A stretch of 55,018 nt of DNA from an uncultured Prevotellaceae bacterium (GTDB lineage Bacteria > Bacteroidota > Bacteroidia > Bacteroidales > Bacteroidaceae), in the NCBI GenBank assembly GCA_902761905.1, contig CACWMK010000023.1, forward strand, positions 1-55,018, in the 5' to 3' direction. The position numbers were made by a program, and so were the translations under genes. Every line of letters starts with the position of its first letter. Positions within the stretch are counted from its first letter, which is position 1. Below the pieces are notes generated by a model, which worked only from the letters and a program-made list of their open reading frames with translations, ran no database searches and was not told where the DNA came from. This document shows, in pieces, positions 15,519-23,824 of the stretch.

Positions 15519-17281
15519 TTTCCGAATAGTTGTTTACGGTCTCTCTCAAGCGCAGGCTTTACCCATGCCTCTGGGATAAATTTCCAGTTGTTGTTCTTTT
15601 GTGGATCTATGGTTCCGAGTCGCTTGATTTCTTCTGTGAGATAGTGGCGCTGGTCCAGGTCGGTGTGGAACAGTACACGACTCTCGAGCGAATCCTGAGG
15701 AATGCCTGCACCACGAGTCAACAACTCGCCACCACCATTGGCGCGATAGCTGTTCATCACCACCTTATACCATTTCTTCTCATCGAACGGTTCGCCATTC
15801 GACATGCGCAGAATCTTTACTTTCTGTCCGTCGGGCTTGGTCACATCTACCAGGTAGTCGATGCCGCAAGCTGAGTCGAAATTGAATGTATAGTACTGGA
15901 AACCAGTGCGCTGCTGGTCTTCCTTTGAATCGTCGTTCAGTCTGAGAACATGGTCGGATGGCGATGTCATAGTATTGGTCCACATATCGTAAGAGAACTC
16001 GAGATGCTTCCTGATTTCCTCGCCTGTCATACGGAGTACAAAGAGCAGATTCTCAAATCGATACAGCTTGAACATATCGGCCTGAGTTACCTCGCCTGCA
16101 TCGATAGTAGTGTCGAATGCCAAGGGGGCATTGAACGAAATATCGGCCTTAGAGATGCTCATCTGCAGATTGTGAATCAGGTCGGTAAATGCCGAGTTGC
16201 CAAAGAAGCTCTCGCGAGTATAGATGGGCTGCTTGAAGTAGCCGATTCGCTGACTGACATAATCCTTTACCTCGTCGATGGTAGGCTGGAAGTGTTCCAA
16301 CATCTTCTTGTCGATCTTCTCGTCGAGCACATTGACGATGTTGCCCTTAATCTGTTTCTTTGCCAGTTTGCCATCATTATAAGTAAGGGTGATCTCTGCC
16401 TCAGCCACATTGGCCACATAGCACGAAGGGTCAATGCACAGCACCTTCTCGCCAGCCTTGTTGGTGATAAACGTGTTGTGAACCTGATGGTCGTGACCAA
16501 AGAAGATGACATCGAAACCAGGAACCTCGCGGGCTACTGATTCTGTGGCATTCTCATCGTATTCGTCAGTCTTGATTCCGCCGTCGAGTCCAGAGTGGAA
16601 CAGTCCGAATATCAGGTCGGGCTTTTCATACTCCTTTACGTACTTTATCCACTTTTTGGCGCAAGCGGTCATCTCTTCGAACTCCAGACCTTTCCAGATA
16701 GACTTGTTGAGCCAGTTGGGGATGGCAGGGGTAATCATGCCGATAACTACTATCTTAACGCCGTCCTTATAGTGAACAGAGTAGGGCTGCAGTCCAGTGT
16801 AGATGTGTTCTGGGCGAGCAGCAGCGTTCTTATATTCCTCTTTTACGATGTTGGCACCCAGCAGTGGGCAGCGAACTTCGCGAATCCACTTGTCGTACAC
16901 CTTATGACCAGGCTCAATATCGTGATTGCCTACGGTTTCGGCATCATACTTCATATAGTTGATAACCGAAGCTGCGATATTCTCGTTCTCAGGCATCACA
17001 TAGTTTGACCAGTATACACATGGCTGACCTTGCAGAATGTCGCCATTGTCGATCAGCAGGAAGTGGTCGTCGCCATACTTCTTGCGCTGCTGCTTGATAT
17101 AGCTGTTGGCACGAGTAAGTGTACCTCTGATAGGTTTCTTCTCCATAAAGTCGTATGGGAAGAAATGGCCATGCACATCGCTAGTCTCTACGACCTTAAT
17201 CTTCACGGTCTTAGAGTTCTTTGCCTCTATTGTCGCAACTGATAACAGCGTGGAAATCAGTAGGATATAAATCTTATTCAT
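15515..17281 (-). CDS. Secreted bifunctional metallophosphatase/5'-nucleotidase
   Basis: A 588-residue periplasmic enzyme with signal peptide (MNKIYILLISTLLSVATIEA), a calcineurin-like metallophosphoesterase domain (metal ligands in ETSDVHGHF, LIDNGDILQG, VGNHDIEPG and FGHDHQVH) and a C-terminal 5'-nucleotidase domain (about 330-560, with 'YRFENLLFVLRMTGEEI' and 'SYRANGGGELL'). It probably dephosphorylates extracellular nucleotides or 2',3'-cyclic nucleotides for salvage. Length fits the UshA/CpdB class. It heads a two-gene operon with nudC. Confidence 0.88.
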   Translation of the reverse strand: MNKIYILLISTLLSVATIEAKNSKTVKIKVVETSDVHGHFFPYDFMEKKPIRGTLTRANSYIKQQRKKYGDDHFLLIDNGDILQGQPCVYWSNYVMPENENIAASVINYMKYDAETVGNHDIEPGHKVYDKWIREVRCPLLGANIVKEEYKNAAARPEHIYTGLQPYSVHYKDGVKIVVIGMITPAIPNWLNKSIWKGLEFEEMTACAKKWIKYVKEYEKPDLIFGLFHSGLDGGIKTDEYDENATESVAREVPGFDVIFFGHDHQVHNTFITNKAGEKVLCIDPSCYVANVAEAEITLTYNDGKLAKKQIKGNIVNVLDEKIDKKMLEHFQPTIDEVKDYVSQRIGYFKQPIYTRESFFGNSAFTDLIHNLQMSISKADISFNAPLAFDTTIDAGEVTQADMFKLYRFENLLFVLRMTGEEIRKHLEFSYDMWTNTMTSPSDHVLRLNDDSKEDQQRTGFQYYTFNFDSACGIDYLVDVTKPDGQKVKILRMSNGEPFDEKKWYKVVMNSYRANGGGELLTRGAGIPQDSLESRVLFHTDLDQRHYLTEEIKRLGTIDPQKNNNWKFIPEAWVKPALERDRKQLFGK

Positions 17282-17303
17282 CTACGTTATATTGTTTCGT
17301 GTG

Positions 17304-17334
17304 CAAAATTACACAATAAAATTGATATACCAAA
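17304..17334 (-). promoter_or_regulatory. Promoter of the 5'-nucleotidase-nudC operon
   Basis: On the minus strand TTTG (17334-17331), 19 bp, then TAATTTTG (17311-17304). Transcription starts near 17298, about 17 nt before the ATG at 17281. Confidence 0.7.
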
Positions 17335-17400
17335 ACTTTTTTAGATTATTTTCGCGTGTTGGCTGGCACATTTTTTGCAGGAAAACTTGAAAAAGAAATA

Positions 17401-17406
17401 GGAGGG
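17401..17406 (+). promoter_or_regulatory. Unusually strong Shine-Dalgarno before the J-protein gene
   Basis: GGAGGG at 17401-17406, seven bases before the ATG at 17414. Most genes in this window lack a clear Shine-Dalgarno, as usual for Bacteroidetes, so this is an exception and supports the chosen start. Confidence 0.6.
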
Positions 17407-17413
17407 TATTATT

Positions 17414-18094
17414 ATGGCATTCATTGATTATTACAAGATTTTAGGCGTAGACAAGACTATACCACAGAAAGATGTAAAGAAGGCGTACCTGAAACGTGCT
17501 AAGCAGTTTCATCCTGATTTGCATCCTGATGATCCTAAGGCTCAGGCCAAATTCCAGGCTTTGCAGGAAGCTTACGATGTGATAGGCGATCCTGAGAAGC
17601 GTAAGAAGTATGACCAATATGGCGAAAAGTGGCGTGAGGCTGAGCAGTTCCAAGGCTTTGGCGGAGGTCAGGCTGGTGGCAATCCGTTTAGCGGATTCGA
17701 CTTCAGCAACTTCCAGGGTGGAGGCGGATTCTCATCGTTCTTCCAAGACCTGTTCGGACGCAAAGGTCAGCCAGGTGGTGGCTTTGGTGGATTCCAAGGT
17801 TTTGGTGGTGGCCGACAGGCTAGAACGCATAGCGGCGAGATGAACGCTAACGTTACGATAGATCTTTACACTGCACTGCTTGGTGGTGAGGTGATCGTAA
17901 CCCTGTCGAACGGCTCGAAACTTAAGCTGAAGATTAAACCAGAAACGCAGCCAGGCACTAAGGTCCGACTGCGTGGTAAGGGATATGATAGGGGCGATGG
18001 AACCTTTGGCGATCTCATCATTACCTATCAGGTAAAACTTCCGACAAATCTGACTGAGCGTCAGAAGGATTTGTTACGCCAAGTGCTTCAGTAG
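17414..18094 (+). CDS. Short DnaJ/CbpA-type J-domain co-chaperone
   Basis: A 226-residue J-protein that stimulates DnaK. J-domain 1-70 with HPD at 33-35, a Gly/Phe-rich linker (about 78-140), then one C-terminal beta-sandwich (about 145-226, 'TIDLYTALLGGEVIVTL', 'KPETQPGTKVRLRGKGYD'). This matches the second substrate-binding domain of CbpA; the first (about 80 residues) is absent, and there is no zinc-finger region, so it is shorter than classical CbpA (~300). No frameshift is visible, so it is probably a natural short form. Its 3' end overlaps convergent kdsB by 21 bp. Confidence 0.8.
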   Translation: MAFIDYYKILGVDKTIPQKDVKKAYLKRAKQFHPDLHPDDPKAQAKFQALQEAYDVIGDPEKRKKYDQYGEKWREAEQFQGFGGGQAGGNPFSGFDFSNFQGGGGFSSFFQDLFGRKGQPGGGFGGFQGFGGGRQARTHSGEMNANVTIDLYTALLGGEVIVTLSNGSKLKLKIKPETQPGTKVRLRGKGYDRGDGTFGDLIITYQVKLPTNLTERQKDLLRQVLQ

Positions 18095-18820
18095 GAATTC
18101 CTCTGCACGGGTCAGGTCCTCTGGGGTGTCGATACCTACTGTTTCGATATCAGTCATACCCACACGGATGCGATAACCATTCTGCAACCAGCGTAATTGC
18201 TCCAGGCTCTCTGCTTTTTCCAGACTGCTCTGGGGCAGTTTTGTTACTACGGCCAATACCTCGCGGCGATAGGCATATACACCAAGGTGCTTAAGGAATG
18301 GATATTCGCCAAACCACTTGTTGCGCTCCTTTCCTCTTATATAAGGTATGACGCTACGACTGAAATACAGAGCAAATCCGCGATTATCAGTAACAATCTT
18401 TGGCGAATTGGGATTCTCGATAGCCTCGATCGACTCGAAAAGCTTGCCAAGTGTACCAATCTGTGTCTCTGGTGTGTCGAAGAGGTGCATCAGGGTTTCA
18501 ATCTGCGATGGCTGGATGAATGGCTCATCGCCCTGAACGTTGATGATTACATCGGCATCCAGACCTATCTTCTCGGCTGCCTCCTCTATGCGGTCGGTAC
18601 CACTCTTGTGGTCGGCACGGGTCATTACGGCCTTTCCGCCGAAAGCTACGACAGCATCGAAGATGCGCTGGTCGTCGGTAGCCACATATACATCATCGAG
18701 CACGCTTTTTACCTGCTCGTACACTCTCTGAATTACTGTTTTTCCGCCCAGTATTGCAAGCGGCTTGCCCGGATATCTTGTAGAAGCATAACGGGCAGGA
18801 ATAATAGCCATAAACTTCAT
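18074..18820 (-). CDS. kdsB: 3-deoxy-manno-octulosonate cytidylyltransferase (KdsB)
   Basis: A 248-residue cytosolic enzyme that activates Kdo with CTP to CMP-Kdo for lipid A-core assembly. Nucleotide-binding N-terminus 'MAIIPARYASTRYPGKPLA', 'RADHKSGTDRIEEA' and 'INVQGDEPFIQP' are diagnostic. Length is normal. The -7 box lies only eight bases upstream of the ATG, implying a leader of a few nucleotides. Supports a Gram-negative cell with LPS/LOS. Confidence 0.93.
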   Translation of the reverse strand: MKFMAIIPARYASTRYPGKPLAILGGKTVIQRVYEQVKSVLDDVYVATDDQRIFDAVVAFGGKAVMTRADHKSGTDRIEEAAEKIGLDADVIINVQGDEPFIQPSQIETLMHLFDTPETQIGTLGKLFESIEAIENPNSPKIVTDNRGFALYFSRSVIPYIRGKERNKWFGEYPFLKHLGVYAYRREVLAVVTKLPQSSLEKAESLEQLRWLQNGYRIRVGMTDIETVGIDTPEDLTRAEEFLLKHLA

Positions 18821-18828
18821 AACGGGTG

Positions 18829-18836
18829 CAAAGGTA
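18829..18836 (-). promoter_or_regulatory. -7 box of kdsB
   Basis: TACCTTTG on the minus strand (plus CAAAGGTA), ending eight bases before the kdsB ATG. The mRNA is probably nearly leaderless. Confidence 0.6.
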
Positions 18837-18887
18837 AATAAAAAAAATGATGAAAACGCAAAAACTTATAAAATAATAGGTAAGTAA

Positions 18888-18919
18888 TTTGCGCACCTCG
18901 ATTATTTTGTTTAAATTTG
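18888..18919 (+). promoter_or_regulatory. Promoter of the MORN-repeat gene
   Basis: TTTG at 18888-18891, 20 bp, then TAAATTTG at 18912-18919. Transcription should start about 20 nt before the ATG at 18945. Confidence 0.65.
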
Positions 18920-18944
18920 CACACTAAAAAGGATTATTATCAAA

Positions 18945-20063
18945 ATGAATATAAATAAACTATCGATTATAGCACTAACATTGCTGCTGCCATTTACTGC
19001 AGAAGCACAGAAGATAACACTGGGTTCGACCACAACTAAGGATGGTGGCGAGTATCAGGGCGAAACGGTTATGGGTAAACCTCATGGTAAGGGTAAGGCC
19101 GTGTATAAAAACGGCAACTGGTATGAGGGAGATTACGTTAAGGGTAAGCGTCAGGGCTTTGGTATCTACTCATTCTTTGATGGCGAGAAGTACGAGGGCG
19201 AATGGTTTCAGGACCAGCAGCATGGCAAGGGTACATATTATTTCCTGAACAACAATCGTTATGATGGCTTGTGGTTTCGCGATTATCAGCAGGGACATGG
19301 CATTATGTACTATTATAATGGCGACAAGTATGATGGCGAATGGAAGCAGGACAAGCGTTCTGGATACGGTATCTATACATTTGCCAGTGGTGCATATTAC
19401 AAGGGCTACTGGCTGAACGACAAGAAAAACGGAAAAGGCGTCTACGATTGGGGCGACGGATCTGTGTATGATGGCGACTGGAAAGACAATATGCGTTCGG
19501 GCAAGGGTACTTTCAAGTATGCCGGAGGTGATGAATATATTGGTCCTTGGGTTGAAGATGAGATGAACGGCCGAGGCATATATAAGTTCCAGAATGGCGA
19601 TGTGTACGAGGGCGACTATGTGAAAGGCGAGCGTACAGGTCAGGGAATCTTCAAGTATGCCAATGGCGATAAGTATACAGGCCAGTTCTTCAAGGGCGAC
19701 AAGCAAGGCCAGGGCACATTTGTATGGCAGAATGGCGATACCTATGTGGGACAGTGGAAGGCCGACAGACAGGAAGGACGTGGCAAACTGACCAAGAAGG
19801 GTGGCGACACTGTCGAAGGAACTTTCAAGGCAGGTCAGCCTAATGGTGAATGCGTAGTTCGTTTCTCGGATGGGTCAAAGTTCAAGGGCATCTTTAAGAA
19901 TGGCCGACGCAATGGTGCTGCTATCGAGGAGGATAAGGATGGCAACCGTTTCGAAGGAACATATCTGGACGATGTCCGTGATGGTAACTTCATTGAAAAA
20001 GACCGCAACGGCAAGGTTACTGCGCAAGGCACCTATACACGAGGTCACAGACAGACAAAATAA
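18945..20063 (+). CDS. Secreted MORN-repeat protein
   Basis: A 372-residue protein: signal peptide (1-22, ...FTAEAQ), then about fourteen consecutive 23-residue MORN repeats (pattern Y-x-G-x-W/F-x(4)-x-x-G-x-G-x-Y/F-x-x-x-x-G-D) from about residue 35 to the C-terminus; the last two are degenerate. MORN repeats build an elongated beta-hairpin stack that serves as a scaffold, often at membranes. Located in the periplasm or on the surface by the signal peptide. No catalytic domain. The YhcH-family gene follows after 25 bp, so they may be co-transcribed. Confidence 0.85.
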   Translation: MNINKLSIIALTLLLPFTAEAQKITLGSTTTKDGGEYQGETVMGKPHGKGKAVYKNGNWYEGDYVKGKRQGFGIYSFFDGEKYEGEWFQDQQHGKGTYYFLNNNRYDGLWFRDYQQGHGIMYYYNGDKYDGEWKQDKRSGYGIYTFASGAYYKGYWLNDKKNGKGVYDWGDGSVYDGDWKDNMRSGKGTFKYAGGDEYIGPWVEDEMNGRGIYKFQNGDVYEGDYVKGERTGQGIFKYANGDKYTGQFFKGDKQGQGTFVWQNGDTYVGQWKADRQEGRGKLTKKGGDTVEGTFKAGQPNGECVVRFSDGSKFKGIFKNGRRNGAAIEEDKDGNRFEGTYLDDVRDGNFIEKDRNGKVTAQGTYTRGHRQTK

Positions 20064-20088
20064 CAAACAACTTAAATATTTACCAATT

Positions 20089-20535
20089 ATGATTATTGAT
20101 ACTATTGAAAATCTCGGCAAATACACAACACTCAATCCGTTGATTGCCGATGTAGTGGAGTTTTTAAAGAGCCACGATCTTCACACCATGGAAGAGGGCA
20201 AATACACAATCAAGGGCAACGACCTGTTTGTGAATCTGCAGGTTGCCAAGCAGCGCACAAAAGATACTGCATTCTTAGAGACTCATATCGAGATGGTCGA
20301 TATACAGATACCTATCACGTGTGCTGAGACATTCGGCTATTCGCCTCTGTGCGATCTTCCAGCATTCGAGTATAATGCCGAGAAGGATATCACCAAGTAT
20401 GGCGACACCAAGCCTCAGACTTATGTCACTGTAAATCCTGGACAGTTCGCCATCTTCATGCCACAAGACGGTCATGCTCCATGCATCATCGAGGAGAGTG
20501 AAATCAAGAAAGCTATTTTCAAAGTAAAAGCATAA
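20089..20535 (+). CDS. YhcH/YjgK/YiaL family protein (DUF386)
   Basis: A 148-residue cupin-like protein starting MIIDTIENLGKYTTL. The family pattern is visible: an N-terminal helix pair, 'GNDLFVNLQVAKQRTKD', 'ETHIEMVDIQIPI' (family E.H....DI...) and C-terminal 'PGQFAIFMPQDGHAPCI'. Members include TabA, EbgC and YhcH, with proposed roles in sugar (sialic acid or beta-galactoside) metabolism and biofilm; the substrate is unknown. The open frame extends further upstream inside the MORN gene, but the ATG at 20089 matches the family start. glgB follows after 7 bp. Confidence 0.85.
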   Translation: MIIDTIENLGKYTTLNPLIADVVEFLKSHDLHTMEEGKYTIKGNDLFVNLQVAKQRTKDTAFLETHIEMVDIQIPITCAETFGYSPLCDLPAFEYNAEKDITKYGDTKPQTYVTVNPGQFAIFMPQDGHAPCIIEESEIKKAIFKVKA

Positions 20536-20542
20536 TATAACT

Positions 20543-22630
20543 ATGGAAACGAAGAAAAAATCAGCAAAGAAGCCTGCTGCTAAGAAGGCTAAGGCAGTCA
20601 AGAAGACTGCTCCTGCACAGCCAGAACATATCGGACTGGTGCGTAACGACTCTTGGTTGGAACCTTTCGAGGGGGCTATCCGTGGACGACATGACCATGC
20701 CGTATGGAAGATTAACCAGTTGACACAGAATGGTAAGAAGACGCTTAGCCAGTTTGCTTCTGGTCATATGTATTTCGGTCTTCATAAGTTGTCAAAGGGC
20801 TGGGTATTCCGTGAGTGGGCGCCAAATGCTACTGATATCTACCTGATTGGTGATTTCAATAACTGGCAGGAGGACGAGAAATACCGTTGCAAGCGCATTG
20901 AGGGTACTGGCAACTGGGAACTGAAACTTAGCGAAAAAGCTCTGAAGCATGGACAGCTTTACAAGATGAAGGTAAAGTGGAATGGGGGAGAAGGTGAACG
21001 TATCCCAGCTTGGTGCCGTCGTGTGGTACAGGATGACAACACCAAGATATTCTCGGCTCAGGTTTGGAATCCTGAGGAGAAATATGAGTTCAAGAAGAAG
21101 AACTTCAAGCCCAAGAAGAATCCATTGCTTATATACGAGTGCCATGTAGGAATGAGCCAGGATGCCGAGAAGGTAGGATCGTATAAGGAGTTTAAGGATA
21201 ATGTGTTGCCACGTGTAATCAAGGACGGCTATAACTGTATTCAGGTAATGGCTATCCAGGAGCATCCATATTATGGATCGTTCGGATATCACGTATCGTC
21301 GTTCTTTGCCCCATCGAGCCGTTTCGGTACTCCTGAGGAACTAAAGGAACTTATTGATACAGCCCATAAGAACGGTGTGGCTGTAATCATGGATATCGTT
21401 CACTCGCATGCTGTTAAGAATGAGGTTGAGGGTCTTGGCAATCTGGCTGGCGATCCAAACCAGTTCTTCTATCCTGGTGATCGTCATGAGCACCCGGCAT
21501 GGGACTCGCTCTGTTTCGATTATGGCAAGGACGATGTATTGCACTTCCTGCTGTCTAACTGTAAGTACTGGCTCGAGGAGTTTAAGTTTGATGGTTTCCG
21601 CTTTGACGGCGTTACATCTATGCTTTATTACTCTCACGGTCTTGGCGAGGCATTTGGCGGATATGGCGACTACTTCAATGGTCATGAGGATGATAATGCG
21701 ATCTGCTATCTCACCTTGGCCAATAAGTTGATCCATGAGGTTAATCCTGATGCTATCACTATTGCAGAGGAGGTATCTGGTATGCCAGGTCTTGCTGCTA
21801 AGTTTGAGGATGGCGGATATGGTTTCGACTATCGCATGGCGATGAACATACCTGATTACTGGATCAAGACTATTAAAGAGGTACGCGATGAGGATATCAA
21901 TGTATGCTCTATCTTCTGGGAGGTAAAGAATCGTCGTCCTGACGAGAAGACCATCTCATACTGCGAGAGCCACGACCAGGCACTTGTGGGCGACAAGACC
22001 ATCATCTTCCGCCTGATTGATGCCGATATGTATTGGCACTTTGCCAAGAAGGATGTGAACGATATCGCCCAGCGTGGTATTGCTCTGCATAAGATGATTC
22101 GTCTGGTTACCGCTGCTGCTATCAATGGTGGCTACCTGAACTTTATGGGTAACGAGTTCGGACACCCAGAGTGGATCGACTTCCCTCGCGAGGGTAATGG
22201 CTGGAGCTATAAGTATGCCCGTCGACAGTGGAATCTGGTAGACAACAAGGATCTGTGCTATCACTGGTTGGGCGACTTCGATCGTGAGATGCTCAAGGTA
22301 ATCAAGAGTGTTCGTAATTTCCAGAATACACCTGTTCAGGAGATCTGGCACGATGATGGCGATCAGGTTCTCTGCTTTATGCGTGGCGACTTGGTATTCG
22401 TATTCAACTTCTCGCCCACACGCAGTTATACTGATTATGGATTCCTGGTTCCGACAGGTTCGTATAATGTGGTACTTAATACCGATTCGAAGGACTTTGG
22501 TGGAAACGGATTTGCTGACGATACTGTAACTCACTTCACTAATTATGACCCTCTGTATGTTGAGGACCATAAGGAGTGGCTCAAACTCTATATCCCGGCT
22601 CGTTCGGCCGTAGTATTGAAGAAAATTTAA
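20543..22630 (+). CDS. glgB: 1,4-alpha-glucan branching enzyme (GH13_8, eukaryote-like)
   Basis: A 695-residue cytosolic glycogen branching enzyme that creates alpha-1,6 branches. N-terminal CBM48 about residues 70-160 ('WVFREWAPNATDIYLIGDFN'), then the GH13 barrel with nucleophile Asp355 in 'GFRFDGVTSMLYY', acid Glu409 in 'TIAEEVSGMP' and 'ESHDQALVGDKT', and a C-terminal beta domain. The motifs are those of subfamily GH13_8, which also holds eukaryotic branching enzymes. Unusual: the first ~30 residues are Lys/Ala-rich (KKKSAKKPAAKKAKAVKK), like a histone-H1 tail, and not part of the catalytic fold. Probably co-transcribed with the YhcH-family gene and the membrane protein downstream. Confidence 0.92.
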   Translation: METKKKSAKKPAAKKAKAVKKTAPAQPEHIGLVRNDSWLEPFEGAIRGRHDHAVWKINQLTQNGKKTLSQFASGHMYFGLHKLSKGWVFREWAPNATDIYLIGDFNNWQEDEKYRCKRIEGTGNWELKLSEKALKHGQLYKMKVKWNGGEGERIPAWCRRVVQDDNTKIFSAQVWNPEEKYEFKKKNFKPKKNPLLIYECHVGMSQDAEKVGSYKEFKDNVLPRVIKDGYNCIQVMAIQEHPYYGSFGYHVSSFFAPSSRFGTPEELKELIDTAHKNGVAVIMDIVHSHAVKNEVEGLGNLAGDPNQFFYPGDRHEHPAWDSLCFDYGKDDVLHFLLSNCKYWLEEFKFDGFRFDGVTSMLYYSHGLGEAFGGYGDYFNGHEDDNAICYLTLANKLIHEVNPDAITIAEEVSGMPGLAAKFEDGGYGFDYRMAMNIPDYWIKTIKEVRDEDINVCSIFWEVKNRRPDEKTISYCESHDQALVGDKTIIFRLIDADMYWHFAKKDVNDIAQRGIALHKMIRLVTAAAINGGYLNFMGNEFGHPEWIDFPREGNGWSYKYARRQWNLVDNKDLCYHWLGDFDREMLKVIKSVRNFQNTPVQEIWHDDGDQVLCFMRGDLVFVFNFSPTRSYTDYGFLVPTGSYNVVLNTDSKDFGGNGFADDTVTHFTNYDPLYVEDHKEWLKLYIPARSAVVLKKI

Positions 22631-22632
22631 AT

Positions 22633-23784
22633 ATGAATTATCGTAAAAAGAAACAGAACGATAGCGCAACGACCGTACGTGTGGTGTGCGCTATCGTTTT
22701 TATACTCTTCTCGTGGTGCTGGCTGTACTACTTTCAGTTTGACTTGCTGACTATGGCCCAGCATGTGTTAAGTCATGGACTTACACATTACAACCGTTTG
22801 GTAGGTGCTATAGCTATTACTGTGGTACTGTTGTTACTCCAGAATATGGTGTTAAAGGTAACACGTCTTGGTAAGAGTTTCTATGCGCTAACTTTCTTCC
22901 CGTCGATGTTGGCGCTGGGCATGCTTACTAATATCGTTCCCGATCCTGAAGGAGGTATTGACCATGAATTCTCTGGTTGGCTATGTCTGTTGATACTCAT
23001 TGCATGGGGTGGGGCTTCGTACGTAGTCAACAAGCTGCAGGAACTGGATGAAGCTCCTAATCCCAACATCTTTTCGCGTACGATGTGGGTTAATCTGCTC
23101 ATCATGGTGTTTATGATGATGAGTGTTGCCGGCATTGGCAATACCAATGCTGTGTTCCATTATCGTATGAGAGCAGAGCGAAGTCTGCTTGATGGTGATA
23201 TTGAAGGAGCACTTGCTGCTGGAAAAAAATCGTTGGAGTGCGACGAGAATCTGGTTATGCTCCGTATGCATGCTTTGGCTCGTCAGGGTACACTTGGCGA
23301 AAAACTGTTTGAGTATAAGGTGTGTGGTTCAAGCAAGACAATTCTTCCTACCGATAGTTCTTCTGTACTGATGTTATATCCTAAGGATAGCATCTACAAG
23401 TTTATTGGAGCTGTACCTGCTTACAAGATGGAGCCAATGCATTATCTTAAGTTGGTTCAGCGCAAGGATTCTGTCCCCAGAAAGGTGGTGACGGATTATC
23501 TGCTTTCTGGCTATCTTATTGACAAGGAGATTGATACGTTTGCCCGTGAGGTGAAAAAGCATTATGCACTAAATGACAGTCTGCCTAAGCATTATCGTGA
23601 GGCGTTGGTGCTCTATGATCATCTTCGTTCAAAGCCTGTTGCTGTATATCACAATGCTGTGATGGATGAGGATTACGACAATTTCCGTGAGTTGCGTAAT
23701 AAGTATCCTCATAAGATGGAACAGAAAGGCAAAATGGCCGAGCAATATTTTGGAACCTATTGGTTCTACTACTGGTATGAGTAA
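22633..23784 (+). CDS. Membrane protein resembling DUF6057
   Basis: A 383-residue protein starting MNYRKKKQNDS two bases after glgB. N-terminal half has about five transmembrane helices (segments around 16-40, 60-80, 85-105, 120-140 and 158-180). The C-terminal ~190 residues are soluble and helical with a TPR-like pattern ('SLLDGDIEGALAAGKKSLEC'). It resembles DUF6057 of Bacteroidetes, function unknown. The short frame upstream of 22633 overlaps glgB and is not used. A terminator follows at 23789-23818. Confidence 0.7.
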   Translation: MNYRKKKQNDSATTVRVVCAIVFILFSWCWLYYFQFDLLTMAQHVLSHGLTHYNRLVGAIAITVVLLLLQNMVLKVTRLGKSFYALTFFPSMLALGMLTNIVPDPEGGIDHEFSGWLCLLILIAWGGASYVVNKLQELDEAPNPNIFSRTMWVNLLIMVFMMMSVAGIGNTNAVFHYRMRAERSLLDGDIEGALAAGKKSLECDENLVMLRMHALARQGTLGEKLFEYKVCGSSKTILPTDSSSVLMLYPKDSIYKFIGAVPAYKMEPMHYLKLVQRKDSVPRKVVTDYLLSGYLIDKEIDTFAREVKKHYALNDSLPKHYREALVLYDHLRSKPVAVYHNAVMDEDYDNFRELRNKYPHKMEQKGKMAEQYFGTYWFYYWYE

Positions 23785-23788
23785 AAAA

Positions 23789-23818
23789 TAAAGCCTCTCG
23801 GAAATCCGGGAGGCTTTA
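23789..23818. terminator. Bidirectional Rho-independent terminator
   Basis: TAAAGCCTCTCGG pairs with CCGGGAGGCTTTA (one G-T wobble) around an AAAT loop. On the minus strand the hairpin is followed by a T-rich tail (T4-T6 within 23790-23781), terminating the acyl-CoA synthetase operon. On the plus strand it ends the glgB run. Confidence 0.8.
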
Positions 23819-23824
23819 TAATGG

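Noticed and set aside
17414-18094. Missing CTD1 of the J-protein as another deletion of the nqr/pfl type
   Set aside because: The frame and both flanks are smooth, and single-CTD short J-proteins are known, so a natural short form is more likely.
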